Positions 1-13,059 of a stretch of 64,000 nucleotides of DNA are shown one piece after another. A program made the position numbers and the translations under genes. Source of the stretch: Carposina sasakii (Eukaryota > Arthropoda > Insecta > Lepidoptera > Carposinidae); NCBI GenBank assembly GCA_014607495.2, contig CP053154.1:8184001-8248000 (forward strand), read 5' to 3'. Numbering within the stretch: the first letter of the stretch is position 1; every line of letters starts with the position of its first letter. The notes under the pieces are model-generated. The model had not been told where the DNA came from, did no database searches, and saw nothing but the letters and a program-made list of their open reading frames with translations.

Positions 1-89
1 ACAAACTTTGATTTATTTGAAACACTTAATAACACTTAAAAGCTGTTGTCAGAGTATACTTTTTCAATTAGAGTATTAAAGTGTTCCGA

Positions 90-443
90 CCCCGTCATTA
101 TATTAGAGTGTTGTTCCTCCACCCTCGGGCGGGTGGCGGTCGGGCTCCTCAACTCCTCACTCCGTCGCGAGCCTCAGCCACGAGAGCACGTGTCGCTCCG
201 TGCACTCCCGACCGCAAACTTTACACGCCCGCGATCGACACCGGCAAAACAATAACACTGTTCACCGATAAACACGACAAATCGGACGTTCTTGTGCCTT
301 GCCCGCATCTAAAAAAGTGACGATTGTGGACTTGTACGTTTTTTGTTTGTGACTGTGCTACTTGGTTTGTAGTGGAAACGATTTTCCGGAAATATTTTTT
401 CGCGACTTTCCCGTGAGACGTTTTCAGAGGATTTACGTTAATT
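90..443 (+). promoter_or_regulatory. CpG-rich block, candidate distal non-coding exon 1 and promoter
   Basis: The stretch at about 115-330 is strikingly richer in G+C and CpG than its surroundings. It ends at a consensus donor ATT|GTAAGT at 444. All frames are interrupted before the donor, so it would be 5' UTR. The next strong + strand exon is the LMO first coding exon at 36938, which has only 39 bases of UTR and begins at an acceptor, so an upstream exon must exist. Whether it is this one, a nearer one, or one outside the window cannot be settled from sequence. Confidence 0.4.
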
Positions 444-3400
444 GTAAGTACATTAAAGTAATTTCTTTTTTATAGTAATTACTTTGAAAATATTCAAACT
501 AATATGTATGTACCTACACAGATAAATATTCATAACATAAGTCATTACATATGTGGGCAGAATGTATTGTATCATCAAAAAATCTCAGAGCTCTACATGG
601 CTCTACCTCCATGAAGTAATGTTGTCATCCTTATTTATTTTCATACTGTATAATAAATATTTCTCAAGTGGAAATTCAAAACTCCCATTAAAATTACTCG
701 AATTGTTACATTTACTCCACGCTTATTTAATTTTATTAACTTATGAATTACAATTCGATTCGATCTAAATTACATCTAGACCGGAATATTGCGAAACTGA
801 GGCAAGAAACTTATCATTATATTAAACTACAGTTATCTAACAACCACTTAATTGAGCACAAAATTATTAATATAAATGTTTTCTTTTGGTAATACTCGTA
901 ACTGTTAGGAAACAACGATTGTTTAAACTATAAGTTTAATTAAGATTTTGCTAAACGAGGAACAGATCTATTATTAGATACCTACACACAACTAGCAAAA
1001 TTAGAGTAATTATAACAACAAGAGTAAGTTTTATATTATGTATTGTATTAAACTTCCTAATTCCTATTATTCACGTGCCTGGGTAAACAGAGTAGAAAAT
1101 GTTAAGTTATGCCTTAATAGCGGCCAAATAACGTATTAACTATTTGTATTTTAGTAGTAGCAGCGTATTTAATTTCAGTTTCATATATGACAACATAGAT
1201 AATATTTTAATAATCTTGTAGCCTACTGTAATGTTATTCTAAACGGTACGGCGGCGTAATTTTCACTAAAGAAAACGCGTCTCACAATACATAAGACCAC
1301 GTTCATACAAGCATTCACCTGACTATGCTTATATAATAGCTCTACTTTTATGGCATGAGTTTGTCAACTCTTTACATTATAATTTGCAGCATTGTGTACT
1401 TATCAGAAACTGTAAGAATAAATATGAAATTTTTTTATTTTCTTTAATTAGATATATAACTAACTATTGTAATTTAAAGCTTGTTTTTCATGTTTGTAAT
1501 AATTAGACACCATCACAAAAGAGATAAAGCTAGTTCCGCCTACACACCGGAAGGGCATTTCATATGATTAGGCATTGTCCATCCCACGTACTTAAATACA
1601 ATTAACGTAAATAAAATTAAAAGTAATATATAAGTGAAATTTAAGCACTGAAGATTTTTTGGCTACTATTTCAATAATTAGTAGTATGGCTACTGTTCGT
1701 TACGACCCGTCCGTACCGAATGTTATTTTTAAAAGATAAAAAGCTCCATAATTGTGTTATTGTTCAATGTTTCACGTAAAATAACAACGACTAACACAAC
1801 CGGAGCAATTAAAATAATTGGCGTATAATATCGGAATTACCCATCGTTTACGTTAGTTCATGATTTCGTAACAAAACGCAAAGATTATTGTTTTTGCTTC
1901 TAATCGTATATTATTGCTTCTCAACTGAGTAGGAAAACATAAATATTCCTTTATTAGCTATTAAACAATTAATATTGATTGCTTAATTTAACTATTAATG
2001 ATGTTTATAAAGGTTAAAGACTGTATCTACTTAATTAATTGAATTTCCAATTATTTACTCTTCGGACTAAGATAAATGATATTGATCAACAATGAATTTT
2101 CGTTGAGATAAAAGATCTCCACCGACCTGCCAACAGGTGGCGTTCATTATATCGCGACATCTCGTCGCTTGGACCCTTCACTAAACTCTATTCGGATTAG
2201 CCTCGGCTATAATTACAACAATAATAAATTAATTAACGTACATAATATAATTGATCCCCGTAATTGGTACGGCTTCGCATTGTGTCCCAATTATAATTTG
2301 ATTTCATTAACAATGCTGCGCCCATAATTGAAAGTAGACAGTTTTGGCAAAAGGGAGGGTAAGGTAATTACCTACAAGATCCAATTTAGAATTGCCAACT
2401 CTACACTTTACTGTTAGTTTCAAACAAAAGCTTAATTAATTAAGTCGAGAACAATTCAGTCATCCACCGCAATATTCCCAGAAGTTACACGGAATTAGAC
2501 GCATTTTGTAGTGTTCACTCCGTAATTGTCGGCGAGTTTTGAATCAGATCGCTTCCGACTTTAATATAGCACACATCCATTAATTATACTCGCTGCCAAC
2601 TGTAATTGGAAAATCTGGTAATTAATTTGTTAATACCGCCCGACAAGGATGCCGAAACGAATACGTAACTTATTGCTTTCATGGAATTTTTAATTTCGCC
2701 AACATTCTAATCTTCTTTTGGAAACTAATTGAGTTTGACAAACCGCAGATTTGATTCTCATTTGCATTTATATTAGAGTTATAAACCGTGATTGGCTGGC
2801 AAACATGGATTAGTTGCGACATCGTATATTACACCAATGCACGTTACCGTCATTTAAAAATGGAGGATCGCTTGCTGCGTCATCCTAGAGCCTCGGTTTA
2901 GGTTGTCAATTTGAATATGTAGGCTCTAATAAATCAGGGCTGTCGTTAGGTGAGGTGTGTCGGGTAGGCGCCATGTGTAACGAGAGACATTTCCGGTCGT
3001 ATCCTTCCAATTAGCGGCAGTAAAGGCAGCCCTGTGGAGCCCCGCAGCCCCGCTGGACACGGCCCGCGCTCGTTACGTGCCCGCCTCGTTAGGGGAATTG
3101 TTTGTTCGAGTATGTAAAAATGTGTTTATTTGCACGTACGCTCCCGGCTAAAAAATATATGAAAAGACCCTTTTAAGACTTTTAATGATTTCCCGGCAAA
3201 GGGAAATTGGGTTAGTTATTTTCCTCGGGGTTGCCCCTCGTTAAGTTTTAATGGGGTAGCTAGCTACGCTACGACGTAATCAAACGTAGTTATTTAAGTT
3301 AACGACGACGTTTAGGTCTGTGTACTTTGTTGTCAATAGAAGCTATTATCTAACGAGTGAGTAGGTTTGGTTCAATGTTAGACTTCCACCGTACTTAATG

Positions 3401-4488
3401 TTTTGCGGTCATAAAATTGAAGAAACTACATGCTGACGGTGGTCGATAACGCCATTTCGCATCGATGACCACGGAAGGCATCGTTAATTACAAAACTGAC
3501 TGGGGCATACTTTCTAAGAACATGCTAAGAAGTTAGAAACGAGGAGCTTGGGGCGCGTACCCAGAACTTAGTTGCCCATATAGGTACAAACCGTACAAAC
3601 GCCTAATTAATCTGCAGTAAAATGTCGACGTTCGCTTGTTTTTGCCAGGAACTCGGCTCATTAGAGCGACGAGGCATGTTGATTACATTCTGCAGCGCTT
3701 ATTAGCGCAAAACTCTCATTAGGGGCCACTATTGTTGTAATTAAACAAGAAGCAACAGCGGTGTAGGCCGGCGGGCCGCGCCAGGCGGATGTCGGCTCTA
3801 TTGCCGTGCTGTAGAACCCGGGGGCTCTCCGCCGACCACCGATGATTATATTGTGCGAATTTAATTAACAACTCAATAGTTACATAGAATAAAGGGGGTT
3901 CTTGTGGTGTCTAACATGATTCCATTGTTAGTGCGCGATGCAAAAAACATCGAGGTTTGTTTGTTTAGACGTGGTTTACGCAATTACGTGAGGTTCTGTC
4001 ACCGGAGGTTTAATTGGACAGTGGAGGGCTGAGGGGAGACCGGGAAGTCTAACGCCACTAATTGGCTTGCCAACAGGAGCTCCTCTAAAATTGTAAACTC
4101 ATCGTCGTTACTTCAACATGCTAAGAACTGTAGAGAACAACCTCCAGCTTATTTTCATTTATGTAGGTAGATCATTATACTTAAAAGTAAGGCAAATAAT
4201 AATACTATTGTAATCTTCGATCAAATTGTAATAGCTTAATAGGTATGTGAACATAGATTTCATTAATGAAGTTTCCGAACTTTTGTCAGCATTTCTTTTT
4301 ATTTTTCTCACCGTTACAAAAATTGTTGGCAGCCCTGATTGCTTAAAAATCTCTAGTAGGTACCTATCTAAACGAGATTGTTTAGATTATAATAATAAAA
4401 TTCTGATTCTCTTTCTTATTGTCAACAAGCCATGTTTATCTTTGTTTCAATATTTTTTATTACCTAAATAAAATTGGTCTAATTAACA

Positions 4489-4491
<3 letters not shown>

Positions 4492-4557
<66 letters not shown>
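4492..4557. repeat. (TA)n microsatellite
   Basis: About 33 uninterrupted TA units. It is symmetrical on both strands and likely to be length-polymorphic. Confidence 0.98.
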
Positions 4558-4560
<3 letters not shown>

Positions 4561-5764
4561 TTAATTGGCGTCGCACGAAGCGTGTTCGTGCGCCTGCGAC
4601 GATTCTGTTATTATCTTAAGGTCCCAAATCATCATTTAAATAATAGGCATACATTGTTAATTATCGTAATTATAGCTACTTGATAAGCGTATATACGAGT
4701 ACATATACTTATATTTTTCATAGATTAGTAGAACAAACTTCTTTGTTAGTATTATTTTTTGTAATGACTGGGCAAACTTCGCGGAAGTTGTTACTGATTA
4801 TATTGTTTATCAGTTCTATTGAATATAGGTCAGTCAGTCAGTTGATTTTCTTTTACCTCAGGGAAATCAGTTCAATAAAAAAATTGTTACGTTATTTTTA
4901 TATGTGTATGGATGGTACAAAATATTACGCAAAAACAGTTGAGATTTTTTTAGTCAGTTTCAGTGTGGTTTTATTCATAAGCGGTAGCGGGGGCGGGAGC
5001 GTGCATGCCGTGACGTCCCCCGCCATATGTGGCGGATATGAGCGGCTATTTAATTTCCGTGCTTTCAATGATCTTTTCATATTCCTGTACCTAGTACTTA
5101 TCAAATTCTAGTAAATCCGCCTTCATCCTGTAAGTTTAAGTATTTTCCCGCAGTTATGTATTAACTTTTAAAACTTTCTTTGGATTTTCTGTAGCTACAG
5201 ACGTACATACCTATCTAGTATATACTTATAGGTAGGTATGGGCATTTCTACGAAAAGGCTCATTTTTTCTCAATTCGGTGCTCGATTTGAAATTTGATTT
5301 TTTAAATAGTTTAATTAACAAAAAAAAAAGTTTACTCCATCCTGAATCTAAAAAACACAATGGCTCCAAATTTTCTGTAGCGGTTTAAAAGAAAAGTTAA
5401 GCACCTAATTGAGAAAGCAGCGAATTGAGAAAATGGACCACCGAATTAAGACTATGCATCACCGAATTGAGTAATTGCCCAGCGAATTTAATATTGGTTA
5501 ATTTTTACCTTTAAGGTTTCCGAAATATAAATAAAACAAAAATTCAAATCAACAAGTTTCATTTTTAATAAAGAACAAATAATCAGTCTTCCTTTTTTAT
5601 ATTAGTTTGAATAACGATAAACGATACTAGTTTAACAAATCACAATAAAAGATTATTTTTTTTATAATTAAGTACCCGGTTTAATCACAGACAAGAGATC
5701 ACTTGTATTCTTACTTTTCTATAGTCTTAAATATCTAAAGTTCACTGTTAAATATGATGATATC

Positions 5765-8523
5765 TTAAAATATATTATAATCATCTTCAGAATCTGAATT
5801 TAGTTGCATGTCGGTAAATTTGGTATCACCCAGTGTTGGTGTAATCAGGTCGTTTATGTTAATCTTGGCTTTCCAAAAGCTATCGTTTTCTGATAGCTCT
5901 ATATCTGTAAATTTTTCTTCAAAATCACTATTCTTCTTTGAGACTTTATTTTTAATATTTTCAGTTTTTATTTTAATATTCGCAGATATTAATGCTCTTT
6001 TTGGTTCATCCAAAGAACCTCCTGATGTTGCCGGTTTTATTATTTCGCATGACAAAATTTGTGGCTTACTACTCAAATCAGTTTTTTTCAGTAAATATTT
6101 TTTGCTGACATCTAGCTTGCCTTTGTATTTCATAGATAATTTTCTGTCTTTTGTGCTATCTGCAGACTTCAATTCATAGAAACCTCTGTGCAGCCCATGA
6201 TGACATTCCACAGATTTATGCAAACAATCTTCATGACAGCAGCTTAGTTTTCTCATAGCTAGCTTTTTATTATCATTTGCATTCCAGATTATTTGATGGA
6301 CACTAAAAGTTCCATGAAATTCAGCTAAATCACCTGGAATCAACATTTCCTTCTCAAAAATGCCTGATTCATCGACCACTTCAATTTTGATATTATCAAC
6401 GTGTCTTTTTAAAAGATTAACGAAAGTTGTCATATCAGGTATGTCATGGCCACGTGCAACTATTTTGTCAGCTGTGCTTTTAAGACATCCTCCGACACCA
6501 TCAGGTGCTCCTTTACCATGACCATGTTCTGTGTAATTCCATTCAATGCAGCTAAGACTAGGCAAATTCCAATGCAGAGACGATATGATAAAAAACATTT
6601 TCCTATTACGATATTGGGCTGTTGGTGAATCGGATATAAAAAATAGAGATTGAATATCAGGAATTTCATCTTCTATGAATCGCAAAATTGGCATAAGATG
6701 CTCCCAGATGGCTACGGCATCGTGCCTAAGACATTCGCTTATTGTACAGAATGATTGAGTAATAAGTTTTCCGTGCTTCATGTAATAAATCACTGAAGTA
6801 TGCAATGATATCTGTTGTCTGCTACTACCGAAATGGAAACTTTGTATCTCGTTGGCGTATTTCGTGCAATAGTTTTGACTAAAGTCACAATGGATTATGC
6901 ATTGGCCACTAGAAAGTTCAGCTTTGATTTTTTTGATGTATCTGAATTGTGATATAATGTTAGCAACATGACGCATATATGGGTACAGTATTTTGTCAAA
7001 ATGCTCTACTAGGTCTTTAGGTAAACATGTTTTTTTAACTTTGACTATTTGCAAAGTTTTTTTTTCGGCACCATTTTTAACGTAAGTTTTTTCTGTCTTT
7101 CCCATACATTGTAATCAATTTCTGATTTGTTATCGAATTCTAAGTACGTCAACTTTTATTTTTGCACATTATGCATTCGCGAGATAAACAAGTTACAATT
7201 CTGGGGTCGCAGCATATTATTTCAAGTATTTGATTTGCCGAACACTCCGAGATAATTTTATGTTTATGGAGAGCTGAGACAACGAAATTAAAGTTTTCAT
7301 GAATTTGGCACGAGCAAGTCTCTCGAGCTTGCACATTCGGTATAATGACCCAAAAAGGTCGTAATCTGCAAAACAGTGAGTAACTGATGTTTATTTCTGG
7401 ATGTTGAGATTGGAATTTTTTGTGTAGTTCAAGCAATGATTCTGTAACAAACCTTTTCTGTTTTTTACTTTATTTTGAACTTTGTAGTCTCTTTTTCCGG
7501 GACACATTCTGCTATTTTCATCGTCTTCATAAAAATTCACTACCATTTCTTTTATATTTACTGATGACATTTTTAACTTCTTTATAGATTCCGCAGACTC
7601 TTCTTTACTTGAACTTGCTGAAGTTTTCTTTTTCAATGTTGTCAAGACTTTATTTTTTTGACTTCTTAATCTATGTATCTTTCTTTGGCATGTCTGATTT
7701 TTTTGTTGTAACTCAGTTATTCTATGATGCAGTAATTTCAATTCCTTATTTACTCTGTATTTATATTTCTTTAAGAGTGACGTCCGCACGTATTGTCCTT
7801 TCTTTGGTGTTTCTGTTAAACTACTGTTTCCTGCAGCAAGCAAGTCCTTATGAACTCCAGAACGTAATCTGCGGCTTATTGCAGAGCTTGGTGAAGGTAC
7901 TGTTGTTGAACTTGAGCATCCCGATGAAAGTGGGGAGGCTGGCGATAAATTTTCAAAATCAGATGTAGTTGGAGAAACGGGAACTGAAGAATCAGTTAAG
8001 TTGTTAATCGGAGACTGAGGCTCTGTAATACACATATTTCTTATAGACTCAGAATGATCGAGGGTTTCGGATGCAACAAAAGTTTCAGAAATATTGGGAG
8101 AAACGGCAGAATTAGTGAAGTCACTTATCGGAGACGGGGGTTCTTTAGCACATATATTTACTGACGCAGTCGCAACAAGGGTTTGAGTTTGAGATGTATC
8201 CAAAGGATCGTGTTTGTTCAGAATTTTTGGTTAGAAGGAAGTGATATGAGGTCTTCGTTTAGTACTTTAAGTAAGTTACTTTTCTTCTTTTCGTAACTTT
8301 TCTTTGAATGTTCTCTGAAATACTTTCTTAAAGCTTTTTGTTCACGAGGTGGTCTTTCGCCCATTTTCTTTATTTTGCCCTCTGCCTTTCTTTTTGCATA
8401 TCGTTCCCTGTCCCTTTGTTTTAGTCTTTCATATAATATCGGATCATTTTTTATTTTCTCCTTTCTCCTTCTTTCCGCAATTCTTTTTTTCTCCTTTTTG
8501 TCAGCCTCACTCTGTTTTCCCAT
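5765..8523 (-). pseudogene. Frameshifted DDE-like transposase of the HGKG/DG family
   Basis: Read from 8523 downwards there are four frame segments: 8523-8218 (101 aa, basic, with RDRERYAKRKAEGKIKK), 8203-7391 (270 aa, Ser/Pro-rich then a coiled-coil-like stretch at about residues 150-195), 7436-7149 (95 aa, Cys-rich) and 7105-5765 (446 aa). Joins at about 8205-8225, 7391-7436, 7150-7165 and 7080-7090 need frame changes, so it is broken. In the last segment HCDFSQN (D74), SDSPTAQYRN (D159) and TEHGHGKGAPDGVGG (E193) look like a DDE triad with 34 residues between the last two acids. A Cys/His cluster follows at 289-306. I recognise the layout from unnamed transposon proteins widespread in arthropods, but cannot name the superfamily. 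Some breaks could be introns, although no good splice pairs stand out. Confidence 0.75.
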
Positions 8524-8639
8524 CTGAGAAAAAACATTAAACTACTTTAATACGGTTTTCATCGCGTTTTTATTTATTTACCAATATAATATAAGAGTAT
8601 AAGATACCTAAATATCACTTTTGAAGACCTTTCGATCCT

Positions 8640-8892
8640 ATTTTTTTTGAGTTTCAGTTCTAAGTATGATGAACCCCAAATTTTTTTGTTCTTTTTTTCT
8701 ATTTTTGTGTGAAAATCTTAATGCAGATCACGGAATACTTCTACTAACTAAGTTTCAACGACATAGTTCTTATAGTTTCGGAGAAAAGTGGCTGTGACAT
8801 ACGGACGCATAGATGGAATGGACGGACGGACGGACAGACAGACGAGAATTCATAAGGGTTCGGCCTTTTGCCATTTGGCTACGGAACCCAAA
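8640..8892 (+). repeat. Interspersed repeat fragment with a GGACGGACGGACAGACAGAC run
   Basis: The stretch has the style of a lepidopteran non-LTR or SINE 3' region. A conserved body (CATAGTTCTTATAGTTTCGG) leads to a short GGAC/AGAC run and a TTGGCTACGGAACCC end. A shorter relative with GTACGGAACCC lies at about 22110-22155. It is nested in the transposon at 5257-9740. The family name is not assigned. Confidence 0.55.
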
Positions 8893-9084
8893 TTAAGCAG
8901 AATGTGTTAACTTACGATATTTTTTATTAAAATATTTTACTTTCAGTGTGTATTTTGCCCTAGTTAGTCATTTTATTGCCAAAAATACAAAAAGTTAAAA
9001 GACATTATAACATTTTTTAATAAATAAAAATGATCTTGCATGGAGGCAACGTATTTGTCCTATTGATCGCCATCATCATCATAC

Positions 9085-9285
9085 TTCATACTTCGTATTA
9101 TAAATGTGAAAGTTTGTTTGTTTAGATGTTTGGATGTTTGTCCGTCAATCACGCTGAAACTACTGAACGGATTTTGATGAAATTTGATATACAGATAGGG
9201 TATGGGCTGACTTAGGTGATAGGGTACTTTTTATCCTGAAAATCCCACGGGAGCGAAGCCCCGGGGCACATCGAGTTTAGTATAA
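9085..9285 (+). repeat. Interspersed repeat, ATTATAAATGTGAAAG...GCGAAGCC type
   Basis: It starts with a TTATAAATG(T/C)GAAAGTTTG motif, passes through ACTGAACGGATTTTGATGAA and TACTTTTTATCC, and ends in a GGGAGCGAAGCCCCGGGG tail. This is a very common lepidopteran repeat layout, and the same layout recurs at 29880-30102. It is probably non-autonomous. Confidence 0.65.
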
Positions 9286-11151
9286 TATTGTGATATCTCA
9301 AATCGGTGTAAGTTTTCTCAATTCGATGGTAAGTTTTCTCAAATCGATGCCCGATTTCCAGGTAATTGAGAACCACCGAATTAAGAAAATAACAGAATTC
9401 ATTGAATAAGTCAAAAGTCTTATAAATTACAACAATTTTAACAGAACATACTAGCAGATATCAGTTAAACACTCAATTCATTAAGCACAAATCTCATTAC
9501 ATACTTCATAAACAAAATTAATGTCACACACCGATTTGAGAAATGGTCGGATCCCAAAAATATCGAATACTTTCGTACCTTCGAAAAATGCTCCAGAATG
9601 CGTGGAGTCCCCCGTCCGCACTGCTCGGCCGCTCGGGCGCAACTGGCGGGTGGCGGGAATCGGTAGTTTGCATTCGTATGACGCGTAGTTAGGGACATAG
9701 GTAGGTAAAAGTAAATTTCACCGAATTGAGACACACTCTTCGGACAAAAATTAAATGTGTTACTGCACAAAAACCAATGGATTTACAGTAAATATAATAA
9801 TTTATTTGGATTTATTGACTATCCCTTGTACTGTGAATGTAAGAATTATAATGAGCAAGTTTATTATTTCAAAAGTTATGAAACAATAACGAGTCAATTC
9901 TGGAAACCGGACACTCCATTTTAAGCCAAAATCTGCCCGTTTTGGAGCTTTCAGAATTTTTTCGGCGATCCGTAATACCTGGCGGTCTTGTAGACATGCT
10001 CTCCATCAGGGCAAGAGTCTGATAAATATACATGATTTTTTTCAAGTACGTAATTAAATTTTAAAGGTACTTTTTCACCCCAGTAGGTCAAATAGTCGTC
10101 CCCGTAGAAATGCCCGTATATAGTACATACATATAGAGTTCCGGAAATTAGACAGCCAGATCAGTAGGATAATAAAGGAGATTCCTAGCGGGGTCGAATG
10201 TAAATGATGAGTGACAAAATGCAAGCTCATTGCCTGAGGGAATGCCCAAGTTCCTTAGTGGACTCTTGCGACTTGCACGGAAGGGTTTGCAGCTGATGTA
10301 TTCTAGTGAAGACCCGCATCAGATCTATAGATGCATGGGATAAAATTAATTCATTTTTAAATTCGGCGCGTATATACTGATGACGGTCATTTTCTATAGA
10401 ACACCGTTGGCTGTTTTAAATCCCTATTCAAAATTTACATTTTGATAGGGCGTTTCCAAATTGTGATGTGACCGCGTGTGGGGTAGTTTAATTAGAGCCG
10501 TGTCAGCTGAACGAACGTGGATCATCACTTTTTGTTCAGCTTCGTCTAACAAAAAATACAATACTGCGATATTTAATATTCAAAATATAGATTTAGTAAA
10601 ATTCTGACAAATTCAAAGGATTACTACCACGTCTTAAGTTGCTGATAGTTAAACTGTAGGTATAGTTATTTGTTATGTTTGTTTATTATATCATTTCTGT
10701 TATATTACTTTACAAGAGTCAGCACCATAAAGCTGTCAGACAGAAAATGTGAAATAGAACCATCAGATGTGCTTTCGGTACCAAGTGTCAATAAACTAAG
10801 AAACAAATTAGACAAACACGTCACATAAAGAATAGAATCAGATCAGATAGTAAAATAAATTGTTTAAACTGTCACAATTATCATGTTAAAAGACAAACCT
10901 CGGTCGCTTTATTTCGATCTAAAGCTAAGGGCAAACGTACAGCGAGAGCAGTGGCTCTGAGTGAAAGCAAGTACTACAAATTGAGCGGGTGAGGTAGATC
11001 GAGATTGCGGAGGCTATACCTAAGTAGAAATCATATAGACGAGAACGTTGTCTGGGGGCAAAGTACGTTATACAAGATTCTAGTGCAAGAACATCTTTCG
11101 TACTTAGTGGATATTAAAAAGATACCAAAAGTTGACTTTTTGCCTCTAATA

Positions 11152-11400
11152 CAGGGTGTTTGTGACAGCCAGGCAAATATTTATATCGTGACTTCAATCC
11201 ATAAGCCTGAGATGAAAACCAGTGAAAATTTTCGCATGGAAATTCCGAAATTTTCAGACCTTTTTTTCTTTTTTTTTCTGAAAAAAAAAAATAGTGTGGT
11301 TCGTTTAAGTAGGCCTTAAATAATGACTTAAAACCAAAATTTTAACCTATGGATGATTAAAAAAAAAAAGTTGCTCCCAAAAAACTGATCAACCACAAAG
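11152..11400 (+). repeat. Possible fragment of a CAGGGTG-ended element
   Basis: It begins with ATACAGGGTGTTTGTGACAG, which resembles the terminus of the MITEs at 19.4, 40.3 and 48.9 kb, then continues with unrelated sequence and A/T homopolymers. No matching right end was found. Confidence 0.3.
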
Positions 11401-12040
11401 GAGAGTCACAACTCTCGTGACAATTAATTACCATAACCAAATCATAAATTATTTAAATATGGCGCTGATTCGGGTCGGTGAAATAGATAATTAATTATTA
11501 TTTCAAATTGGAGTAACCTTAATTGGCAATAATGTTTTATCGATTCATTATAAAATAAATAAAACGACTTATTTAATAATAAACAATCGTTGTAGATAAG
11601 TGCTGGCCAAATAACTATATAAGCGATAGGTAGCTTGGTACCTACGTCAATAATTTATGACGTATTATTTAACTTGTTAATATCAAAGTAAATAATGCTT
11701 TTTTTTCTGCAGTCCACATGGTTGAAGTCGCAGGCGCGTCTACTCATTACATACTTACCTATAAAAATCCTAAACTTACTTACATACATTGCAATAAAGA
11801 CAAATATTTTTTCTCTCGTGTGCAAACCCTACCTCAAACAAAATTAATTCCAAAAAATAATATGGGAAACAAACACAGTAGCACGTGACGATGCGGTCGC
11901 TGCACCATAGCGATATCAGTGTCATTATGTTTATCAGATCAACTCCCTTGGCTGCAGTATGTACACAACTTTATCTACAAACTAGTCGAACAAGGGCAGA
12001 TATCTCCCTAAGACAAGTGCCATTATATTTGTAATAATTC

Positions 12041-12900
12041 TTTTAAAACGAAAAACCGACTTCCTCCCAAAACTCGAGCTTACTAAAGTAAAATTTTACT
12101 AAAGGGAAAATATATATTGCGTTAAGCCGTGTACGACGTTTAGAAGGCATAATATTATCAGATATATATGCCAGCAAATGATTAAATAGGCCACATGATA
12201 AAAGAGAGAAATGACTAGGCTTCGAAACTTTACGTCTGACAATATAAGCAACATATAAGCAACATATCTGACAATATAATCATGTCTATATCTTCCTTTA
12301 TAACCATCTTACTTTTGACACAATTATCTTCATCTTCATAAGCCTATTGCAGTCCACTACTGGACGTAGGTTTTGTTACTAAAAAGTTCCACTATCTGTT
12401 TTTCAGCGGCTCCATCATCAGACCCTCGTTTCCTTTATATTATGTGTAGCTGACCAAAATTCTCTATAAAAATGTAAAAACGGACTACTCGTGCCTTTTA
12501 TATTTGAGGATATCCCTAGATTCCTTAGAGATTCCATCATCAGATGTTATGTTTTATATGTAGGTGATCAAAACGCTCAGTAAAAGTATAAAAACAGACT
12601 ACATGTGCCTACAATATTCGAGGATGGCGGGGGCCACGGCCCGGAGGGCGGCCACGGGCAGCGGGAGCAGCTGCGCGCGCCGGCGCCCTCGATTTCTCCA
12701 AGATCCCATCATCAGATCACATTTATCCTGATGTGGTGCAGGCGCCCCGGAATATGGGACCAACCTGGAAGTATATTCGTCGTCTATGACCAACTATAAA
12801 AAAAAATTTAAATCGATTCATAAATGAGTTCTGAGGTAACACACATAAAAAAATAAAAAAAGACGAATTGATAACCTCTCTTTTTGAAGTCGGTTAAAAA
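12041..12900. mobile_element. CCGACTTC/GAAGTCGG-ended non-autonomous element, copy A
   Basis: The left end is AAAAACCGACTTCCTCCC and the right end is TTTTTGAAGTCGGTTAAAAA, giving a short terminal inverted repeat. Most of its length matches 55479-56152, including GTTCCACTATCTGTTTTTC and the GACCCTCGTTTCCTTTATAT segments. It contains a small piece of the CAGCCTATTGCAGTCCACT repeat (about 12341-12371) and a G+C-rich block at 12625-12691 absent from the other copy. The class is not assigned. Confidence 0.7.
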
Positions 12901-13059
12901 TATTTTAAAATAGAAAGTTGAATAGATTTCACCGTGTCCTGTCCGTGATTTTATTCGGGAAACGTAAGGTTTTTTTCTGATTTAAAGCTATATGACTGCC
13001 AAGTTTCATCGAAACTTTTTGGTAGCTTTTCGTGAAAAAGTAGGTAACAGGCATCCAAA

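Larger units (their letters stand above)
5257..9740 (-). mobile_element. Decayed DNA transposon with mirrored subterminal repeats
   Basis: A broken transposase-like gene (5765-8523, - strand) is flanked by clusters of one 12-bp motif, CACCGAATTGAG or close variants. On the left it occurs at 5269 (reverse), 5402, 5418, 5439, 5460 and 5480. On the right it occurs at 9297, 9317 and 9338 (reverse) and at 9374, 9529 and 9719 (forward). Clusters on both sides of a transposase are what is expected of transposase-binding subterminal repeats. I could not find a clean terminal inverted repeat or target-site duplication, so the outer limits are approximate. Two younger repeats (about 8640-8890 and 9085-9285) have inserted in the right part. 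Confidence 0.7.

Noticed and set aside
4680..5111. 143-codon + strand open frame
   Set aside because: AT-rich, hydrophobic by composition, no good ATG context, no domain and no splice partners; adjacent to a microsatellite.
9465..9770. 101-codon - strand open frame at the right end of the transposon
   Set aside because: It overlaps the subterminal repeats and resembles no part of the transposase.
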